From NCBI GenBank assembly GCA_037074705.1, contig CM073596.1, positions 17,504,501 through 17,568,500 on the forward strand: DNA of 64,000 bases. Direction: 5' to 3'. Each line of letters opens with the position of its first letter. The first letter of the stretch is position 1. Shown here one piece after another: positions 22,196 through 34,149 of this stretch. Made by a program: the position numbers and the translations under genes. The DNA comes from Zhengitettix transpicula (lineage: Eukaryota; Arthropoda; Insecta; Orthoptera; Tetrigidae). Under the pieces are notes generated by a model. The model made no database searches, was not told where the DNA came from, and was given only the letters and a program-made list of their open reading frames with translations.

Positions 22196-22733
22196 CCTGC
22201 GAGAGGATTCTCTCGCAGGTAACCTGCGAGGGATTTTCTCTCGCAGGCAGAACCTTTTAGGAGAGATACGAAGGGGCTACCTTTGGGTATGCCTTTTCCT
22301 CTCCTATTTTTAACTAAGGTTCCCACAAGCTGAAGGACCTCGGCCTGTTTTGAGAAGCGTATGTTCCGGGGTCGCAGACCTTGGGCAAACGGAATGAGTT
22401 GTTCGCTATTACCTTTGGAACAGTCGGCCAGCTGCCTCCTAATCTGGTCAAGGCACGGAGAATGGAATGCTGCGTCCCCACAGCAAACTTCTCTCCCGCT
22501 ATCGGAAGGGCGTGGGACAAGTACAAAATGCCGGACCTACCCGATGCAGGTTTTTCTAGGGTTTACCCTGCATTTCTTTAGGCGAATTCCGGGTAGGATC
22601 CTTAAAATATAGCCCGGGGGCCCTAATAACCCTTGGTTACCTTCCTCTACCCTTCCGCATCTCCCCTTTCAAATCCCTTCCTATGCTTTAAAAGTTGCCC
22701 AAGATGGATTACCCTCATGTAGCCTGTTGCCCT
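22196..22733 (-). mobile_element. Family M element with tandem hairpin end
   Basis: Minus orientation. The TIR end is at 22733 (GTTGCCCT then A-run). The opposite end carries two consecutive palindromes of the form CCTGCGAG...CTCGCAGG (22196-22219 and 22223-22247) in place of an inverted copy of the TIR. The same arrangement is seen at 30395. Confidence 0.8.
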
Positions 22734-22740
22734 AAAAAAA

Positions 22741-23365
22741 GCGATTAAGTTGTGTTTGCGACGGAGAGAAGGAGTTCGAAAGCAGATAACGAGAATACTT
22801 TCGGTGGAGCAATAATAGATTAAGAAGCTCGCAACCAGTAGTCGACAAGATCCAGCACTGAGTTGCAAATTCACAGAAAAGAGTAAATATATGCCGGTTC
22901 TTGTTAATTATCCCTGATCCAAAAAAAATGATAGAAATTGAAAGTTATTTTTATTAGCTTTTTTTTAAAAAAATCATTTTAAGTATTATTATGATAAATT
23001 TAAAAAATTGTATAAATACCTAAGATGAACGTAAAATAATAACGTTGAAGTCTCTTCGGTTACCAGATCCATATGGCTCCACTTTCACCAACGTTTGCAG
23101 TGTCGTCTTAATTCACTATCTTCTCTATAATAATTCCGACTGTCTTCAGCGTATATCAACATACAATAGAAACCACGTGTTGTGCTTTTGAAAGTATATC
23201 ACACCCGGTTGTTTTTTTGGTGCTCCAATTTGTCCACTAACCTCGCAGTCATGGGCTATATTGCACAAATTTATCACGCTCCGGCTAAAATTGAAATTAG
23301 TTTTCCGCTTCGTTACGATAATATATTTTCCCTCCCTACTCCATACGCACGGACACATACATATA

Positions 23366-23400
<35 letters not shown>

Positions 23401-24607
23401 AGCCGGGAACAATAATAAAACAAATAATAAAAGAACGTAATTTAATAATTATTCATTGAACTAAAAATACTTCAAAAGCAATTTTTTTGAGGTGGGGGGG
23501 GGGACTCGATACATTTAATAATTGAGCGTGCAACTTACGCTTTTGAATGTTGCGAGTGAAGGAATTCGGATTTCATGCCTGCAGGGTTTTCCGCCCTGTG
23601 TGTCCTCTCCTCGACACTCATGAGATCGTGACGGTAGGTGGCACAATCCGGACACAAACCAACAGACTTAAAACTAAAACTTTAAAATTTCGGTTGGTAT
23701 ATTTACACATGTTATCTAGTCCTTATTTTCCCGAAAAACCAAATTCAGCGCGATGACAATACGTGAAAGAGGAAGGACGGGATCTACAAATTCCAGGAAA
23801 ACCTGGTTTGTTGTCCCTTTCTATTAATTGAAGTGAAGAATATGGGGAATCTGTCATAATAATGAGAAAGAAAATTATTTACTCTCTTTGAGCTGGCACA
23901 ATGTGGACACAGAAACTAAAGAATGTAATTTAAATTTATTTGTTAGGTCACTGAATTTGTATTTATTTTTGAAGACAAACTTCTATTTAAAACAGAATCT
24001 CCATGAATGAATGTTTCCGATCCGCCTTAAAGGGTTTGTATTCTGAGTTTTGATAACTTGAATGTCTAAACCTCAATGCTTGAATATCTCATTCTGAATT
24101 AATTAATGTTTCGCGAAAAATGTCAAACTTATTCGCCCCTATTTATGCGATAGTTTTATAATCGTTATATATTTTATTTAATGTAAGTAAATATTAGCAA
24201 GGGTTGAGATCTTGGAAAGTTGGAATTGGAATTTTGCCAGGCATCATCATGGTGGAGATATAACCTGTTCGGCCTGGACGTAGTCACGTAGGGTGTTGAC
24301 TATCGGAGGTTACCTGGAGTGTCGCACCATGGGAAACGATGTCTCCAAAAATCCCAAAAATTTAAACTAACTCGTGACTGCCTGAACCAATCACATTTGT
24401 TGGTTCCGGAAAGATCTATCTCAAAATGGTAAAGAACGTCTATATTTGACATGCAGCGAAGGGGCTGTGAAGAGAGCGTAGGGAGACTCGTCGATGAACC
24501 GTCGCCAGGGACGGACGTACAGACCGAAACGTGACTCTTAACAGGGCCAAGTGTCTCAGTCCTTAACACGTCTGGGGGAATTACCGTAATCCATGGTTAA
24601 ACTTTGA
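22741..24607. other. Unassigned; contains a (CA)n run
   Basis: No gene recognised. It holds a (CA)n run at 23371-23398 and a G-run near 23495. A short frame at 23547-23756 reads through less AT-rich sequence but matches no domain I know. Confidence 0.5.
23371..23398. repeat. (CA)n microsatellite
   Basis: About 14 consecutive CA units. Confidence 0.97.
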
Positions 24608-25178
24608 GGCCGGCCGCACACTGCAAGCGACGCGACGAGTCATTTTGTCGGACGACGACTCGAGGAAGAAAATAGATGGGCTCCTTATGGAGGGGCGCAC
24701 ACCGGGCAAAACTGTCGCGTGCGACACGGCGCGACGGTCTGCGACGGTTTGAGACAGTCCGCGACCGTCGCCTCGTGACAGCCAGACACCTCGAGTCATG
24801 TTTCGTCGTGTCGGACGCTGACAGATGGAATTATGACTCGTCGCATTGCCTGGCGAGTCAAACAGCACTGCGCATGCGCCCAGCAATTAACCTAACCTTG
24901 TCTTTGCCCCCAAATATTCATTTCTGTATTGGTGTTTACTCGACAAAGAAAGGCGAAAATGGATATATATATATATGTATATGTATGAGTGTGTGTGTAT
25001 TGAGTTGAATTCATTTGCTGCTATAGATAATATTTTGTAATGAACGAAGCACGCGTCTTGTTGATAAATTATTTTGAGCGAATATGTGAAAGAAAGAGAC
25101 AGTTTATATTATTATTATTATTATTCTGTACCTACATTATTTATTTAAATAATATTTTGTTGTAATGACCAGTCGTTG

Positions 25179-25526
25179 TTACGCTGTTTTTACAATAAAT
25201 ATATTTTTTTCACAAACCTCTAATAGACTAAATGAAACTATGCTTCCATAGTTGGAATTAAATAAATCCATGTATCTGTTTCGAATACCATGGGCAGGAT
25301 TGGATCCTCTGAAAACTGTTTGAGAAGGATTAATGTCATCTTCCTCAAGTGCAAACAGTTCTCTCTGAATTTCTGACATGCTTTCCTCTTTTTCTCTAAT
25401 CATGTTGTGAAGAACGCAACAGGCAAGAATGATTATTTTTGCTTTTTCTGCATTTACCAGCATCGAATTTTCGAGAACCCGGAATTTCTTTGTTAGCATC
25501 CCAACACCAAAGTGTCGGCAATATAG
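25179..25526 (-). pseudogene. Harbinger transposase, C-terminal fragment
   Basis: Reads HFGVGMLTKKFRVLE, then EKAKIIILACCVLHNMIRE, the conserved end of PIF/Harbinger (HARBI1-like) DDE transposases, where an A/C-FG..K.RFR.L segment leads to a VLACCVLHN helix. The tail ends in a short acidic and Asn/Arg-rich stretch. A stop lies just upstream (about 25530), so the catalytic centre is not joined to it. Confidence 0.85.
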
Positions 25527-25568
25527 CTGTAGCTATTAGTAGATAACACGCAATCATCAAGTTCTCTT

Positions 25569-25811
25569 GATTCCAGACTAAAGAAAGAAAAAAAAACTGC
25601 AGCAGAAATGTTGGCAGTGCCAATGCAAAAGTTCCTAGAATCTAGTTGCACTGAACCCGATTCATCTATGATGCTTTTTATTAAAGGGCTGCTGCAAGAC
25701 ATTGAAAAAGTCTTAATACGACGGCAAAGAACTTTTAAAGTAAAATTATTAGAATTAGTTAACAATCTTGCAGACGAGGAAGAGGCAGAACTCATAATAT
25801 TCCCGCAATAG
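25569..25811 (+). pseudogene. BESS-domain fragment of a Harbinger accessory protein
   Basis: Plus-strand frame ending at 25811, with a Lys-rich start (KKEKKTAAEM) followed by SSMMLFIKGLLQDIEKVLIR and RRQRTFKVKLLELV. The spacing of hydrophobic residues and the closing basic helix fit a BESS motif, the protein-interaction end of MADF-BESS proteins. Animal Harbinger elements usually carry a second, Myb/MADF-like gene needed with the transposase, which would explain it here. The MADF part is missing. The family call rests on pattern alone. Confidence 0.6.
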
Positions 25812-25843
25812 AATAACAATATATGTATGTAATATTATATTAC

Positions 25844-26095
25844 CTACGAAAAATAGTGACTTGCTTTCTTATTTTTTTCACCAATCAAATAAAAAAGAAA
25901 ATCGAAACTTTTGGAGCTCATCCTCGTGAAATTGAAAAAATTGTTTTCGTCCACTCGTAATTCATTAAGAAAAACGTTTAAACTTCTTCTAGTATTAATT
26001 AGGTGTACCCATAAATCTCGAGAACTTTTGCGTTCTTCCAACAACATATAACAATAAATAATAACAGCTATTTCGTCGGCACGCTCCATCTTCAC
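25844..26095 (-). pseudogene. Harbinger transposase, N-terminal fragment
   Basis: Starts at ATG 26095 and includes RDLWVHLINTRRSLNVFLNE followed by LRVDENNFFNFTRMSSKSFD. This matches the N-terminal block of PIF/Harbinger transposases (W.HPIN.RR...F..L..ELR.DE..FF.YFRMS...FD.LL). It stops at 25844 after 83 codons, before the DDE core. The rest of the gene lies 345 bp away, beyond an opposite-strand segment. Confidence 0.88.
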
Positions 26096-26281
26096 TGATA
26101 TTAAATGAGTTTGGTTGCAGGACGCAGCTCGAAACAGCCTGAAACCGTCTCAGACAGCTTGAAACATTTTGTCGGCGACGATTTTGCCTCGAGTCATTTT
26201 GCTTCAGACAGCTTGCGACGTTTTGACTCGAGGCAAAACGTCGCCGACAGTTTCGTCGCTTCCAGTGTGCGGCCTGCCTAA

Positions 26282-27540
26282 GGGATCTGATTGTTTTGCC
26301 CGGCTAGTTGATTATGAATAATTTCTATATTTTTATATAAACATTTGTCTCTCTTCAATTTCATGATCAATAAATCCTTAAAACGACCCCTTTATTTTAT
26401 CAATTACAAACCCACCAGTTTACACTACCTAATAATGACTCCTGATTACGTAGAATAGGGACATGTCGCTCCCTCAAAGGCGTTGATAAGCTTAACAATA
26501 ATCTGGCCTACCATTAGTTTAATTTGTGAGTTTTGGGCCTCTCAATGTAACTTTCCCACGGGTCACCATATCTAGTTATCGCCATCTTAGCTACCCTAAA
26601 AAGGTTTAGGATTCCATATATCATTAGGCGTGTCCTTACTGGGGAAACTCACTAGCGTCGATCATTTGTAGTCCAATACAATTTTGATTTATCAGAGGAA
26701 ATGGGTGAGTCTGCAATGACCTTGTCGTTTCCCAATAAATCCGAAATGTGTCGAGTAGGTCGTAAATCCTCAAAGTTCTGTGATAAGGCCTTAAAAATTT
26801 ATTCTCACATAAAGAACTTTTATTTCTAGGTTTTATCACACAGAGATTTAAACATTCTCCGTGGCCAGGTCTGCGTGTTATTCCCTCTAATTTTGAACGA
26901 CATTGAGAAATGTAGCATCTCCCCTTCTCCCCCCCTCTCTCTCTCTCTGTGATAGTTACCGCCTTTCAGGTGATGTTCCTTTGTCAAACACCCCTTTTCC
27001 GAGCAAATTATTCGGGGCCAGCCACCCTTGAATACGGCATTAGTTTGACGGTCTTGAGCTGAACAAAAAGGGCGCTGATTGGTGCGTCTTTCAATTCACC
27101 CAAACCACAACATCGATTTTCAATGTTGCCGTTTTTCCTCCTCATACATGTGAAAAATAAAAGGAATTGTCATGCGTATATTCTAAGGGGAGGGTGGAGC
27201 TTGGTTAGACGGGCCTTTGTCCTGAAAATTTGCGGTGGCCTTTCCAACTGGTAGCCATTGTCTCTGATTCCACCCTTGACAAGAACTGTCCGCTTCCCGT
27301 GAAAGCAGACGAATTTTTGATAGCACGTAGACATCCCCCGGCTGAATCAAATAAAAATAATAATGTGAAACACGAAAGTATACCATAGGGACTTAATGTA
27401 AATCAAGAGATTTCCAATACTTTATTCAATAACTTAAAATTATTGGAAACCTGATCCATATGCGTATTCCGTAAATAAATAAATTACGTTCCAAATGCAT
27501 TTACAATTAATCGTTTACAAACTTGTTTTCGGCATCAACT
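26282..27540. other. No recognised gene
   Basis: Mixed composition; a short (TC)n run near 26935-26949. Frames of about 67 codons on the minus strand at 26636-26839 and 27183-27386 show no domain. Confidence 0.5.
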
Positions 27541-27542
27541 GA

Positions 27543-28349
27543 CATATATATAATAAATTAGGATATATATTTGTATTTATGTATGTATATATGTATGTAT
27601 TTACGTTAATCTCTATACATATTTAAACGCGTGGAATGATTGCAACAAAAATAGGTACACATTATTCAAACGACGAGAAACGGTACTGTGGGTGTGAGAG
27701 ACCTGTAACATAAATGTGGAAAGAATTATAATTAAAAAATGTGGTCATTTTGTGTTAAATTACTGCTCGTCGAAAAATCATAACGTCACAACACACGCGA
27801 GAGAGACGTTACTACGCGACGATACTGCACAAAAAAGGAAATAGTTCATTTTTCAGAAATAAAACAAAAGCAGAAATATTTCCATTGATTAAAAAGTATA
27901 ACCTTATCCAGCAATACTCCATAGAATGATGATAAAAAACAACACGAAATACTTTACGATCCTTGCGGAAACTGAAAGTTAATTTTAGTGTGATATTAGT
28001 GACTCCAATAAGGCGACCATTTGTTTGCATTGCGAATATAGCTAACAATTTCATGAATTTAATCTTTCGTAATGACTTAAGACTAAGGGACAATTATATA
28101 CTGCAGTACTCAAGAAGTATATTTAAGTATTCTATTCGTAAAAAAAATCGACTATATTATTTTTGGCATTGATAAAATTCCATCTATTTTATAGTGGCAT
28201 CGGAGGGGGGAAATTGGAGGATTAATAAAATTATCATTATCTCTACATAGGTAGGTTAAATCACTTCTTGACTAAATATTAATGTAGAATGAAATATTTT
28301 TTCGGGTTAATATTAATTAGTACACGGGCTACGCCGCCCACCCAGCTAA
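27543..28349 (+). mobile_element. Helitron family A, decayed ends
   Basis: The 5' start is mutated (CATATATATAATAAATTAGG). The interior follows the family with GCAACAAAAATAGGTACACA, CGAGAGAGACGTTACTACG and GTGACTCCAATAAGGCGACC. The 3' hairpin is damaged (CGGGCTACGCCGCCC) and the terminus reads CTAA at 28346-28349. Confidence 0.8.
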
Positions 28350-28589
28350 TTTAAAACAAAATGTAACATCAATACAGGAATAATAACACTGGAATTAAGA
28401 TTAAAGTTTCTACACATTTGATAATAGTGTCGCCTCGAGAATTAGATGGATAATTTTGAAGAGTTGTTATATATGGTAGATAATTTCTTATTACTTGTAA
28501 ACATAGCCTAGTAAGGAATCTAAAAATTGCTTTAGATTCTCAAGAAAACCTTTCTTTGTCTAAAGGAAATACAAATTACTTAAAGTGGA

Positions 28590-29087
28590 TGATAATCTAT
28601 ATATAAATATATACATGTAAATATATATTTATACATACATGTAAATATATATTTATACATACATGTAAATATATTTATATATAAATATATATATATACAT
28701 ATATATATATATAAATATATACATGTATATATATATATACATATATATATATAAATATATACATGTATATATATATACATATATATATAAATATATACAT
28801 GTATATATAGATGTATATATACATATATTTATATACATATAAATATATTTATATACATATAAATATATTTATATATACATATAAATATAAATATATATAA
28901 ATAAATATATCTAATTTTATATATATATAATACATATAAATATACATATAAATATATATTTATAAATAAATATATCTATACATAAAAATAAATATATATA
29001 CATATAAATATATATACAAATATATATAAATATACTTATATATATATATATATGCATATAAATATATATATATATATAAATATATAT

Positions 29088-29118
<31 letters not shown>

Positions 29119-29229
29119 CATATAAATATATATGTACATATAAATATATATGTACATATAAATATATATATACATATAAATATATATATACATATAAATA
29201 TATATATACATATAAATATATATATATAC

Positions 29230-29313
<84 letters not shown>

Positions 29314-29325
29314 ATATATATATAA

Positions 29326-29357
<32 letters not shown>

Positions 29358-29371
29358 ATATAAATATATAT

Positions 29372-29404
<33 letters not shown>

Positions 29405-29440
29405 TTTCTTTATAAATATATATATATATATATATTGACG
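28590..29440. repeat. Long TATA/AAATATA satellite tract
   Basis: About 850 bp of almost only A and T, built from TATATAAATATATACATG-type units with a drifting phase. Long Tyr/Ile-only frames of up to 190 codons cross it on both strands and are not genes. Confidence 0.95.
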
Positions 29441-29699
29441 ATTTTTGATAAAACTTAGTATGTGTAATTGATGTATTTTTTAAAAACACAGATGATTATG
29501 GCAAGAGCGCCGAAGTCTCCTGTGGTTTAAGTATAAAAGAAAATAAAGATATTAAGAGGATTGGTATATTACAAAGTATATTGTGGTTAACACTTTTAAT
29601 TAAATAAACAAGGAAGAAAATTGAAATTAAACCAAAATATTTGAAAGATAACAAAGATTATGTATTTGACAAATTTGATTGTCGTTGAATTTACATTTT

Positions 29700-30353
29700 A
29701 TTTATATTTTTAAGTAAATGCCTGAGCTTTTATGAGAATCTAAATATCAGAGTCGCTTATTGGGCGTCTAATAAAGACAGTGATTTGCAATATTTACCAA
29801 GTTAAAAAAAACAAAAAATAAATTTAAATTTATAATAACAAAAATTTTATATCAACAACAGAAACTATAGAAATCAGGCGGTAAACAATATTTACGTAAT
29901 GATTTTGTATTTACATACCTTTTATTCAGTTATGCTCTGGTTTGGCAACACGTCATTATTTAAATTTTATAGAACACTAATTGCACTGACAGTCCGTAGC
30001 ACTGATTTTATTATCGCCTCAGTTTCCAACACTTTGGGCGCATTTATACTTTGCTGAATTCGTATCGTCACGCTCAGTTTGCTGTGGTCAAAACACACTG
30101 ACTGCGTCCCACACACTGTCTTGCCTCCCAAACACACACACTGCTCTCTGAATATCTGAGTGGCTTTTGACATTAGAGTTCTGACCGTCTGATATACGTT
30201 TTCGACAATACACCGTAGCATCCAATTATAATCTATGCATTCACGCGCCAAACAATGCTGTTCTTAACAATGCTCTGTCCTCAAAGTTACGCCGCGAATA
30301 ATTAAAGTTATAATTGCTATAGATCATTTAGTTATACATTTGTAATCTCTACA
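29700..30353 (-). mobile_element. LTR-like repeat, family L2 copy (3' end approximate)
   Basis: Minus strand start TGTAGAGATTACAAATGTAT at 30353, next to TA sequence. It shares blocks with 52089-52627, such as GCATTGTTTGGCGCG, CAGCAAACTGAGCGTGACGA and CCAAAGTGTTGGAAA. The far end is unclear and set where similarity fades. Confidence 0.6.
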
Positions 30354-30394
30354 ATATATACCCAAAAAAGTTTTTGTTACTTCATGGAACACGT

Positions 30395-30937
30395 CTGCGA
30401 GACGATTCTCTCGCAGGTAACCTGCGAGGGATGTTCTCTCGCAGGCAGAACCTTGTAGGAGAGACACGAAGGGGCTACCTTCGGGGATGCCTTTTCCTCT
30501 CCGTTTTTGAACTAAGGTTCGCACAAGCCGAGGCACCTCGGCCTGTTTTGAGAGGTGTATGTTCTGGGGTCGCAGACCTTGGGCATACGGTAAGAGTAGT
30601 TTCTCTGTTCCCATTGGAACAGTCGGCCAGCTGCCTCCTAAACTGGTCGAGGTACGGAGAACGGAATGCTGCGTCCCCACAGCAAACTCCTCTCCCGCTC
30701 TCGGAAGGGCGTCGGACAACTACCCAATGCCCGACCTACCTGATGCAGGTTTTTCTAGGGATTTCCCTACATTTCTTTAGGCGAATGCCGGGAAGGATCC
30801 TTAAAATATATCCCGGGGGACCGAGTAACCCTTCGCTAGCTTCTTCTACTTTTCCGCATCCCCCCTTTCAAATCCCTTCCTATGCTATTAAAGGGGAGTT
30901 GCCCAACGTGGATTACCCTCATGTAGCCTGTTGCCCT
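30395..30937 (-). mobile_element. Family M element with tandem hairpin end
   Basis: Minus orientation. One end has two CTGCGAG...CTCGCAGG palindromes (from 30395), the other the TIR ending GTTGCCCT at 30937. Nearly full family sequence lies between. Frames across it (for example 30374-30955) are repeat read-throughs. Confidence 0.8.
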
Positions 30938-30965
30938 AAAAAACATAAAAAATAATAATAAAAAA

Positions 30966-31376
30966 GGATGCCTTTTCCTCTCCGTATTTGAACTAAGGTT
31001 CCCACAAGCCGAGGCACCTCGGCCTGTTCTGAGACGTGAATGTTCCGAGGTCACAGTCCTTGGGCATACGGTAAGAGTTGTCCGCTATTCCCATTGGAAT
31101 AGTGGACCAGCTGCCTCCTAAACTGATCGAGGCACGGAAAAGGGAATGCTGCGTCCCCACAGAAAACTCCTCTCCCGCTATCGGAAGGTTTTTCTAAGGT
31201 TTTCCCTACATTTATTTAGGCGATTGCCGTGTAGGATCCTTAAAATATAGCCCGGGGGCCCTAGTAACCCTTGGCTACCTTCTTCTACCCTTCCGCACCC
31301 CCCCTTTCAAATCCCTTCCTATTCTATTAAAGGGGAGTTGTCGAACGTGGATTACCCTCATGTAGCCTGTTGCCCT
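30966..31376 (-). mobile_element. Family M element, hairpin end missing
   Basis: Starts in GGATGCCTTTTCCTCTCCGT and follows the copy at 30395-30937 to the same TIR end at 31376. About 35 bp around the CCTACCTGATGCAGG block are missing. The two copies are in tandem, about 30 bp apart. Confidence 0.8.
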
Positions 31377-33126
31377 AAAAGAAAAAAATTGTTACTTCAT
31401 AGTGTTTTTAAAATAATATTTAAACACTTTCACATAATTAACAATTGATTAATCAAACGTTGTTTAAGATTTATAGAAAAAAAGGTCAGATATAAACTCC
31501 TAATAAAACTTTTCAGTGACCCCATCAAGTATCTGGTAGCAGAATACGACAACATCTGCAGACTTTATCAAATTCCAGCCGAAAATGTTTTTTCTGTCGA
31601 CTGATGCTCTTGTTAGACCGTATAGTGTCTGTAGTTATCCTTGAAGACCATTTGCTCGTCCTTTAAGCATCGGTTTTGCTACGACTTACGTAGTCGAGAT
31701 TAGCTTATTTCTAGGAATATATTTTTCAATTAATATCAATAGTAAATCTGTATAAAATATAATTAATAAATAATGGGGCTTACTTCACTGTGTAATATTA
31801 ATTATATTGAACATCGCGAGCATGGCACTTCTATAGAGAGATAGTAACGTTGCAACCAATTCTAGGTTTAATTCCTTGAGTACATTATGCTGTCAAGGAG
31901 ACGAGTGTAGTTGTGGATCACGCCATTGTTTTGTAAATTACGCACGTCAAGCACTTCTCCTCTCGTCTTTTCAAACTTAATGCAATTAAACGCAAAGTTA
32001 GTAGTGGCAGCGTCGTCGCAATTCTCTCTCTATCTATTTGCAAGAACAAGCGGCAGAACGAGCAGTAGGACCCGGAGAGGTAAAATGATTGGATCTAATT
32101 TCGAAATGCGGTACAACGAGGGCGGGTATGGAAACGTGAAGGGATGGGATTGTCTCCTTATAAATCCCGTAGAAAGTGATCGGAGAGAAATTAGGACATG
32201 TTGGAAATAGGCTAGAAAGAGGACAGCGAGACGCATAAACATGCAAGAAGATGGTAGGGGGCGAGTCTGGCTCCATCTCGCTGCAATAACAGCCCGAACA
32301 ACGGGGTTTGGTAGGGGGGGGGCTAATTCATTATTCATGGGCTGCGGCGCTGGGGAACTCATAGCCTTATTTAACTTAATTCCATTCGTTTTGTGACGAA
32401 ATGGAGAATCTTGTAAGGAGGAATTCACTTGATTAAAAGTTTCTACTCTCACCCCCCCCCCCCACCAACCTACTCACTCCGACCAACCGCTCCCCCCACC
32501 CCCCAAACACCCTCTCCTTATGTCGCAGACTTAAAGAGATGTGAATGGAAGGAATGGTAGGGGGGATGATGGCAAAGCAGCTGCAAGTTGCAAAATGAGA
32601 CCGGGTTGGGATGTTTCTAGGAAGTTATTAACCCCCCTCCCCGGCCTGGTCCTGTCGCCGTAGTAATGAACACAGGGGTTGTGGGGGTGGGGGGGGGTGA
32701 CTTGTAGAAGTTACGGACCACGACAATGTGCATTAGCTAACTGCGCCAAGCGGTTAAAATGTGCCGAATAGGAAAGGGGGAGGAAAACTAATTATTGTTC
32801 TGTCTGCGACTCATAAACAACAAGAAAAAATTTTCGAAACTCCCCCGCACGCACACACCTTATACTAGCATATTGTCAATTGATGAAACTTTGTTCTTCC
32901 CCTTCGCTGCTAACTAAATATGCAAAACCACAGTCACGAAGTGAAAAAAAATATCCTCTTCACAAATGCGGCGGAGTCAAATTATTTAGAACACGGATCT
33001 TTCACACTTGGCTTATACTTTAAATCCTTGGCGCTTTATGATCACTCATCATAGTTTCTCAAACTTAAGAAAACTACCATGGAAACGAGCTAATTAAATA
33101 CTATTATTTAATTTAATGTGTAACAA
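31377..33126. other. Unassigned; homopolymer C and G runs
   Basis: No gene recognised. Long C- or G-rich runs occur at 32450-32515 and around 32660-32700. Frames near 31911-32452 on both strands look like by-products of biased composition. Confidence 0.5.
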
Positions 33127-33729
33127 TCTATATAATAAAAAAGGATGTATATTTGTATGTATGTATGTATTTACGTTGTTCTTTATACAAATTTTATCGC
33201 GTGGACAGAATGCAACAAAAATTGGTACACATATTCTTCAAAATACGAGAAACGGTACTGTGAGGGTGAGAAACGCCTAGCATACATGTGGAAAGAATTA
33301 TAATTAAAAAACCGTGATCATTAAATATTAAATTACTGCGCGCCAAGAGACAATGACGTCACGCGAGAGAAAGACGTTACTACGTAACGAACAAAGGAAA
33401 TATTTCCTTTATTAGGAATGAAATAAAGCAGAAATATTTTCTTTAAATGAAAAGTATAATTTTATACAGCAATACTCCATCGAATGGTAATAAAGAAGAA
33501 TACGAATTACTTTACCATCCTTGCGGAAAATGTAAGTTAATTTTCGCGCTATATTAGTTGTGAGTCTAGCTAACAATTTCATCAATGTAATATTTCGTAA
33601 TGTATGAAGACTGAGTGACAATTGACAATTATATCCTGAAATACTCAAGGAATATATTTAAGTATTCAATTAAATACTTTTTCCAGTTTATATAAATAAG
33701 TACACGAGCAACGCCGGGCACCCAGCTAG
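33127..33729 (+). mobile_element. Helitron family A, precise reference copy (603 bp)
   Basis: Begins TCTATATAATAAAAAAGGAT after host A (33126) and ends in CACGAGCAACGCCGGG, CACCCAG and CTAG (33726-33729) before host T (33730). It holds TGACGTCA at 33354-33361. This is the best-defined copy for building a consensus. Non-coding. Confidence 0.9.
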
Positions 33730-33730
33730 T

Positions 33731-34149
33731 GTGATTAATAAATTATTGACAACAGTGTTCCAACAGCGAACAAGTGAACCTGAATTTTCTCAGCTGTTTC
33801 ATACAAACGTAGACATTGAATTTATTTATGGAAGACCTTAAATTCTCCGTTTCGCCGAATAAAAAAGAATTTCTTGGAAGAATAGATTATATGATTCTAT
33901 ATTAAATAAGAACCCTGCCAACTTCTAGACCGTATTTCGAGCGGCCGTGTCATGAGCGGACAATCTCCTCATTGTCCTCCGTCCCCGGCCCATTTCACAA
34001 TCCTGATCGCTGAGCGAGCAGCTATCAAGTTTCGGAAGAGCAACTTTATTGCTTAAAAAATCAGGCCTGGTTTTAAGATTAAGTGAATTTAATACAAGTT
34101 TAATGTACGACATCTCTTAAATTTATCTGAATTTATAATTTCTATCTAT
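33731..34149. other. No recognised gene
   Basis: Short intervening sequence. A 62-codon minus-strand frame (33925-34113) shows nothing I recognise. Confidence 0.5.

Larger units (their letters stand above)
24608..26278 (-). mobile_element. PIF/Harbinger element, rearranged and dead
   Basis: The ends GGCCGGCCGCACACTGCAAG (24608) and, inverted, GGCAGGCCGCACACTGGAAG (26278) form TIRs of about 25 bp. The flanking triplets TGA (24605-24607) and TAA (26279-26281) are near the TWA target duplication of this superfamily. Both subterminal regions are dense in CGACG/CGTCG units and GACTCGAGGC blocks, likely transposase binding sites. The interior holds two transposase fragments on the minus strand with a BESS-like fragment on the plus strand between them. 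Confidence 0.85.

Noticed and set aside
25493..25819. 108-codon minus-strand frame, Ser-rich
   Set aside because: It is antisense to the BESS-like reading, which has the recognisable pattern.
28917..29489. 190-codon frame and other Tyr/Ile-rich frames at 28580-29490
   Set aside because: They are translations of a TATA satellite, open on both strands because the repeat lacks stop codons in some phases.
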